DNA of 8,865 nucleotides, taken from positions 1 to 8,865 of the forward strand of contig CAZIPZ010000173.1 of NCBI GenBank assembly GCA_964541075.1, written 5' to 3'. The notes below the pieces were generated by a model. The model was not told the origin of the DNA. It searched no databases and was given only the letters and a program-made list of their open reading frames with translations. Source of the DNA: CAZIPZ01 sp964541075. Its GTDB lineage: Bacteria > Acidobacteriota > Terriglobia > 20CM-2-55-15. Numbering within the stretch: position 1 is the first letter of the stretch; each line of letters opens with the position of its first letter. A program made the translations under genes and the position numbers. Shown piece by piece: positions 4,923 to 8,865 of the stretch.

Positions 4923-6617
4923 CTACATCTGGGGTGGAATAATTTTCAGATCCGCTGTGGTTTGGGCATTCTCGCCGAGGCGAACGGGTTTGCCGCGCGG
5001 TTCATACAGGCGAATGAATTCGGGATCCTGCCACGCTCCGGTTTCCACATCCTCCCAGGCGAATAATCTGTAATCGCCCGGAGGCACGCCTTCGAAATGG
5101 AAGCGACCGGTTGCGTCGGTGGATGCCACACGATAAAGGTCCATGCGTTCCCGGCGGGGTGCGTCCGGTACTAGGGCGACGGTGACGTTGACCGATGCGT
5201 TCTGCTTGTCGTCCGTGACCGATCCGTCAATGGTTGCGGTGTTCGGGCTGACGAGAACTTCGAGCAGCGCGTTGGGTTGCTCGTTGATCTGAAGACCTCG
5301 ATCCAAAACATCGATGCTGCCGAGGCGAGCCATTTTCACGTACGACCTCGCGGGCATGCCTGAGATCGTCAGGCGGTAATCGCCAGGCGTCACTTGCGAC
5401 ACAACAAAGGTTCCGTTCGGCTGCACTTCTGCGGATGGCAATGGTCCGCCTCCGAAAGGACCCTGCGGGCCGGAATCGGAGCGAATATTCACGCGAATTC
5501 TGGATAGCTCCGGATCGTTGCTGCTTGGAGGTTTGCCTTCGATAGCCAGTCTTCCTGAGACCGGAAAGCCGGGGGACAGCACGAGCGTGACATTATCGAC
5601 ATCAGCGCCACCGACATCGACAGCGACGCGGCCGGTCATCCGATTCGTGCGGTCGGTGAGCGTGGCCACCACGTCGTAGGAACCTGGAACGACGCCGCGC
5701 AACTCAAAACGGCCCTGGCTGATCTGGGCCCTTGCGCGATTCATGCCAATTCCCATGGCGCCGGTCCGCCGCGGAATCAAGACAACCGAGGCGGCGGGCG
5801 CCGGCTGGCCGGTAGCAGCATTCATGACAATGCCGCGAATGCGGAGCGTTCTAACGGGTGAAACGCTGAGGTCCACTCCCGTATACGTGACCCCGGCGGG
5901 CAGGTTGATCGGTGACGCCGTAACAGGATCGAAAGTGTTTGGGAAATAAATGGGAACGTATCCTTCATCCTCGCCGCTTGCGTTTTCGATCGGCGTTCCT
6001 TGTCCGGGGCCGCCGCGACCGCGCTGCAAAAACGCCGCAGGTCCGAAGCGTCCGGGACCCTGTCCATCGGCGTACGTTGCGCTGACGTAGTATTGGCCGG
6101 GATCGAGCCAGAACAATCGATATTCTCCGAGGTCGTTCGTGGCGGCCTGCTGCACGGGCGTGAGGGTGCGCTCGCCCTGACGGTATACATATCGCATGGC
6201 CTGAACCATCACGTTGGGAAGGGGTTCGCCATCGCGATCGTAGATACGCCCCGCGATCGTGCCGGCTGGTATGAGTTGAAAAACGACATCGGTTAGCTGT
6301 TGTCCGGGGCCGACGGTGATCGGAAGTCCTGGACGGTTTGGCGATCGCTGACCGTATTCCGTGCGGACATATCCGTTGCGCGTGACTTCCAAACGGTACT
6401 CGCCGGCTTCCAGATTCTGGAAAACGAAGCGGCCATTGCCTTCCGTCGTAGCCGAATACGCCGAACCGCGAACCCCATTCCTCGTCAGCACCACTCGGGC
6501 CTTGGATACCGGGTCGCCGCCACCCATCCTCACGACATAACCTGTTATTGTTGCTTTGGTTTGGGTGGCCGAGTTTTGGGCCAACAGCAACGCGATAATC
6601 AGTGACGCCGCCTTCAT
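4923..6617 (-). CDS. Secreted protein with five carboxypeptidase-regulatory-like (beta-sandwich) repeats
   Basis: A 564-aa exported protein of unknown function. A short signal peptide (MKAASLIIALLLAQNSATQT, cleavage near residue 20) precedes five Ig-like repeats. Each repeat ends in a G-x-F/Y...L/V..PG-x-Y motif: GRFVFQNLEAGEYRLEV (62-78), GEYRLFWLDPGQYYVSA (164-180), GRFELRGVVPGSYDVVAT (302-319), GTFVVSQVTPGDYRLTIS (402-419) and GRFHFEGVPPGDYRLFA (504-520). Between repeats 2 and 3 is a Gly/Arg/Pro-rich stretch (about 186-210). There is no peptidase active site, membrane anchor or sortase tail; it ends IIPPQM. Such proteins are abundant in Acidobacteriota and may bind carbohydrate or protein, but their role is not known. 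The ATG at 6617 has an AAGGA ribosome binding site (6626-6630) 8 nt upstream. It is divergent from typA. Confidence 0.88.
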   Translation of the reverse strand: MKAASLIIALLLAQNSATQTKATITGYVVRMGGGDPVSKARVVLTRNGVRGSAYSATTEGNGRFVFQNLEAGEYRLEVTRNGYVRTEYGQRSPNRPGLPITVGPGQQLTDVVFQLIPAGTIAGRIYDRDGEPLPNVMVQAMRYVYRQGERTLTPVQQAATNDLGEYRLFWLDPGQYYVSATYADGQGPGRFGPAAFLQRGRGGPGQGTPIENASGEDEGYVPIYFPNTFDPVTASPINLPAGVTYTGVDLSVSPVRTLRIRGIVMNAATGQPAPAASVVLIPRRTGAMGIGMNRARAQISQGRFELRGVVPGSYDVVATLTDRTNRMTGRVAVDVGGADVDNVTLVLSPGFPVSGRLAIEGKPPSSNDPELSRIRVNIRSDSGPQGPFGGGPLPSAEVQPNGTFVVSQVTPGDYRLTISGMPARSYVKMARLGSIDVLDRGLQINEQPNALLEVLVSPNTATIDGSVTDDKQNASVNVTVALVPDAPRRERMDLYRVASTDATGRFHFEGVPPGDYRLFAWEDVETGAWQDPEFIRLYEPRGKPVRLGENAQTTADLKIIPPQM

Positions 6618-6638
6618 CGATTCTTTCCTTGCATTACG

Positions 6639-6669
6639 ATAGTACGAACCTCAGAGACAAAGGTTTCAA
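6639..6669 (-). promoter_or_regulatory. Possible promoter of the secreted repeat-protein gene
   Basis: On the minus strand, TTGAAA (6664-6669) and TACTAT (6639-6644) are separated by 19 nt, a little longer than ideal. The -10-like hexamer lies about 21 nt upstream of the ATG at 6617, leaving room for the AAGGA ribosome binding site. The -35-like hexamer overlaps one arm of the adjacent inverted repeat. Confidence 0.3.
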
Positions 6670-6686
6670 ATTTTGCAAAACCTTTG
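6658..6686. promoter_or_regulatory. 9-bp inverted repeat in the divergent promoter region
   Basis: CAAAGGTTT (6658-6666) and AAACCTTTG (6678-6686) are exact inverted repeats with an 11-nt AT-rich spacer. It sits between the divergent starts, so it is unlikely to be a terminator; an operator is the more natural reading. It overlaps the proposed -35 of the minus-strand gene. Confidence 0.4.
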
Positions 6687-6736
6687 GCTGCTCTCTTAGA
6701 CCGCAAATCCTTAAATTTGGGAACTTGAAATCAGTT

Positions 6737-6742
6737 TATGAT
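6737..6742 (+). promoter_or_regulatory. TATGAT, candidate -10 element giving a leaderless typA mRNA
   Basis: TATGAT matches the -10 consensus at five of six positions and ends 8 nt before the typA ATG at 6751. Transcription would then start at or within a base or two of the ATG. No Shine-Dalgarno sequence lies in 6731-6750, which agrees with a leaderless transcript. No good -35 was found at 16-18 nt. Confidence 0.4.
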
Positions 6743-6750
6743 GGTTCGTT

Positions 6751-8547
6751 ATGCCCAATGAATCGATTCGGAACATAGCGATCATCGCCCATGTGGATCA
6801 TGGCAAGACGACGCTTGTCGACGGGATGCTCCGCCAGAGCGGAATATTTCGCGCCAATGAAGAGGTGAAGGAGCGCGTCATGGATTCCAATGATCTGGAG
6901 CGCGAGCGGGGAATCACCATTCTGGCGAAGACCACTGGCGTGCGCTACGGCGGTGTGAAGATCAATATCGTCGATACGCCGGGCCACAGCGACTTTGGCG
7001 GCGAGGTGGAACGCGCCCTCAAGATGGTCGATGGCGTTGTGTTGCTGGTCGACGCCAGTGAAGGTCCATTGCCGCAGACTCGTTATGTGCTGATGAAAGC
7101 GCTCGAGGCTAAACTGCCTGCCATCGCGGTGATCAACAAGATTGATCGTCCGGACGCGCGTATTCAAGAGGTGGTCAATGAGCTTTTCGATCTGTTCATC
7201 GATCTCGACGCTACCGAAGAGCAGCTCGACTTTCCCATCATCTATACCAACGCCAGGGCCGGCGTCGCAAAGGCATCACTGGATGACGGCGCCTCCGATG
7301 ATCTCCGCCCTCTGTTCGATTCCATCATTAAGCACATCCCGCCTCCTGCAGGAGATCCGGATGGGGTGCTGCAAATGCTGGTGGCGAATCTGGATTACAG
7401 CGACTACCTGGGCCGCATGGCCATCGCGCGCGTTTTCAACGGAACGCTCAATCTCGGAGACGAGGTGGGGATTGCAAAGCTGGACGGCGCGCTGCACAAG
7501 ACCAAGATCACGAAACTGTATTCATTTGAGGGCTTGCGGCGAGTGGATGAAACAATTGGCCGGCCGGGAGATATTCTCGCCATTGCCGGCGTGGAGGGCA
7601 TCAACATCGGCGAAACCGTGACGAATGCGGAAACACCGCGGCCGCTGCCAAGAATTCAGATCGACGAGCCGACAATCGCGATGATCTTCACCATCAATAC
7701 GTCGCCTTTCGCGGGACGCGAAGGGACGTACGTCACGTCGCGGAACCTGCGCGAACGTCTGGAGAAAGAGCTTCTCACCAATGTCTCGATTCGAGTTGAA
7801 GAAGCGGGCGGACCGGAAGCTTTTCGGGTCATGGGACGCGGTGAGCTTCAGCTTGCAATCCTCATTGAGACAATGCGGCGTGAGGGTTACGAACTAACAG
7901 TTGGCAAACCGGAGATACTGACTCGCACGATCAACGGCGAACTGCACGAACCACTGGAGATGCTGATCATCGATTGCCCTGAAAATTTTCTGGGGGTCGT
8001 CATCGAGAAGCTCGGCGGCCGCAAGGGCAAGATGTCGAAGATGGTGAATCACGGGTCGGGACGCGTCCGTCTGGAGTTTCATGTTCCGACGCGCGGCCTT
8101 ATCGGGTTGAGAAGCGAGATTCTCACAGACACGCGTGGAACGGCTATCATGAATTCGCTGTTCCACGGCTACATCGTGTGGCAAGGAGATATCGCCATGC
8201 GCCCAACCGGCTCGCTCGTCGCAGACAGACCGGGGAAGGCGACTGCATACGCGATCTATAACCTTCAAGAGCGTGGAGAAATCTTCATCACTCCCACGAC
8301 TGAAGTTTACGAAGGAATGATCGTGGGCGAGAACGCCCGGGCTGCCGACCTGGACGTGAACATCGTCAAGGAAAAGAAACTCACCAACATGCGCGCCTCC
8401 ACTGCCGATGAAGCCATCCGGCTGGTTTCGCCTCGCATTCTCAACCTCGAACAAGCCATTGAGTTTATTCGCGACGACGAGTATGTGGAAATCACGCCCC
8501 AATCGATCCGCTTGCGGAAGAAGATTCTCCAAGCCAACAAAAGGTAA
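6751..8547 (+). CDS. typA: Translational GTPase TypA/BipA
   Basis: A 598-aa ribosome-associated GTPase related to EF-G and LepA, of normal family length. It is linked in other bacteria to 50S assembly and to stress or low-temperature growth. The GTP-binding domain shows G1 AHVDHGKT (13-20), G2 RGITI (53-57), G3 DTPGH (75-79) and G4 NKID (129-132). The G5 position reads TNARAG (166-171), where many relatives have a Ser-Ala pair. Domain II follows (about 205-290), then the EF-G-like domain III including RVMGRGELQLAILIETMRREGYEL. Domain V and the BipA-specific C-terminal domain (GLIGLRSEILTDTRGTAIMN, and ERGEIFITPTTEVYEGMIVGENAR) complete it. The ATG at 6751 is chosen because the G domain begins at once; it lacks a ribosome binding site. 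It is divergent from the secreted repeat-protein gene. Confidence 0.97.
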   Translation: MPNESIRNIAIIAHVDHGKTTLVDGMLRQSGIFRANEEVKERVMDSNDLERERGITILAKTTGVRYGGVKINIVDTPGHSDFGGEVERALKMVDGVVLLVDASEGPLPQTRYVLMKALEAKLPAIAVINKIDRPDARIQEVVNELFDLFIDLDATEEQLDFPIIYTNARAGVAKASLDDGASDDLRPLFDSIIKHIPPPAGDPDGVLQMLVANLDYSDYLGRMAIARVFNGTLNLGDEVGIAKLDGALHKTKITKLYSFEGLRRVDETIGRPGDILAIAGVEGINIGETVTNAETPRPLPRIQIDEPTIAMIFTINTSPFAGREGTYVTSRNLRERLEKELLTNVSIRVEEAGGPEAFRVMGRGELQLAILIETMRREGYELTVGKPEILTRTINGELHEPLEMLIIDCPENFLGVVIEKLGGRKGKMSKMVNHGSGRVRLEFHVPTRGLIGLRSEILTDTRGTAIMNSLFHGYIVWQGDIAMRPTGSLVADRPGKATAYAIYNLQERGEIFITPTTEVYEGMIVGENARAADLDVNIVKEKKLTNMRASTADEAIRLVSPRILNLEQAIEFIRDDEYVEITPQSIRLRKKILQANKR

Positions 8548-8670
8548 ATCAGGACAGACCGCAATTGCGTGCCCGTTATTGGGATTTGTCACTGATTCGG
8601 TTTGGAAAAGGATCTGCTAATCAAACAGTAGCAGGGTTTGGTTCAACCGCCAGTTTATCGGGAGAAATGC
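8548..8670 (+). other. Intergenic gap between typA and the YtxH-like gene
   Basis: 123 bp. It holds a 10-bp palindrome CGCAATTGCG (8560-8569) but no hairpin with a T-tract, so no intrinsic terminator for typA is evident. TTGTCA (8586-8591) resembles a -35, but no -10 sits at suitable spacing. The downstream gene may be read from typA or from a promoter I cannot recognise. Confidence 0.35.
8660..8664 (+). promoter_or_regulatory. Ribosome binding site GGGAG for the small YtxH-like gene
   Basis: GGGAG lies 6 nt before the ATG at 8671. It supports this start over the in-frame upstream ATG/GTG-type codons near 8638, which would place the site inside the coding sequence. Confidence 0.7.
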
Positions 8671-8823
8671 ATGACAACCATCACATCCAATAAAGCAGCT
8701 TATGTATTTGCAGGCACCGCAGTTGGGGGAGCTATCGGCTATCTGTTCTTCACGCGGTCAGGTGAACAGTTCCGAGAGTCCTTCAAGGGAATGACCTCAG
8801 AAGCCATTCCTCAAAAAATCTAA
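8671..8823 (+). CDS. Small YtxH-like membrane-anchored protein, frame interrupted by TAA
   Basis: A 50-aa product: a short N-terminus, one hydrophobic segment rich in Gly and Ala (AAYVFAGTAVGGAIGYLFF, residues 9-27), then TRSGEQFRES and a charged region. The pattern of glycine-rich membrane segment, then F-x-x-x-S-G-x-x-x-R-E, is that of YtxH/gas-vesicle-type small envelope proteins, whose function is unknown. These are usually 80-150 aa with a coiled-coil tail. Here TAA (8821-8823) ends the frame early, yet the same frame beyond it reads DSRCFVEEKGETVT to the window edge, which resembles the expected tail. The gene may therefore be a recent pseudogene, carry a sequencing error, or really be short. 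The ribosome binding site is strong. Confidence 0.6.
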   Translation: MTTITSNKAAYVFAGTAVGGAIGYLFFTRSGEQFRESFKGMTSEAIPQKI

Positions 8824-8865
8824 GATTCGCGGTGTTTCGTGGAAGAGAAAGGCGAGACGGTCACG

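Noticed and set aside
8560..8569. Palindrome CGCAATTGCG after typA as a terminator
   Set aside because: It has no loop and no following T-tract, and a 10-bp palindrome is not rare; it was not called as a terminator.
7894..8592. 232-codon open frame on the minus strand
   Set aside because: It is antisense to the C-terminal half of typA, which is intact and conserved; no domain is recognisable in it.
1..8865. CRISPR array, insertion sequence, prophage or defence island
   Set aside because: No regularly spaced direct repeats, transposase or integrase motifs, or phage or defence-type domains were seen on either strand.

Overview
The window suggests a bacterium of the Acidobacteriota, probably near the Solibacter/Bryobacter-type lineages. 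This rests on gene content, not on any search. The clues are moderately high GC with many CG-rich codons, a large secreted protein built from carboxypeptidase-regulatory-like beta-sandwich repeats, and a class D-type sortase in a genome that otherwise looks diderm. An RNase J gene and a small membrane-anchored YtxH-like protein fit the same picture.

Layout, left to right. (1) Positions 1-1105 form a minus-strand RNA-processing and translation block: tRNA-Glu(UUC), then rsmA (ksgA), then the first 89 codons of an RNase J gene cut by the window edge. rsmA and the RNase J gene overlap by ATGA; tRNA-Glu ends 12 nt before the GTG start of rsmA. (2) Positions 1106-1349 are a regulatory intergenic region with several inverted repeats. 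(3) Positions 1350-3237, plus strand, hold a two-gene unit: a one-component regulator (XRE-type HTH fused to a periplasmic-binding-protein-like sensor domain) overlapping a modA-like molybdate-binding protein. No modB or modC follows. (4) Positions 3227-3274 are a near-perfect 20-bp-stem palindrome that holds the last codons of modA and of the convergent sortase gene. (5) Positions 3253-4823, minus strand, hold a YihY/BrkB-family membrane protein followed by a class D-like sortase, probably one transcript. (6) Positions 4923-6617, minus strand, encode the secreted five-repeat protein. (7) Positions 6618-6750 are a divergent promoter region. (8) Positions 6751-8547, plus strand, are typA/bipA, whose start looks leaderless. 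(9) Positions 8671-8823 hold a small YtxH-like gene whose reading frame stays protein-like after its TAA stop, right up to the window edge.

Most of the window is housekeeping (translation, rRNA modification, RNA decay) interleaved with envelope genes. The parts most worth a second look are the orphan regulator-modA pair with its palindromic upstream region, the palindrome shared by two gene ends, the apparent nonsense codon in the YtxH-like gene, and the sortase lacking a visible substrate. I found no CRISPR array, insertion sequence, phage gene or clear new defence system.
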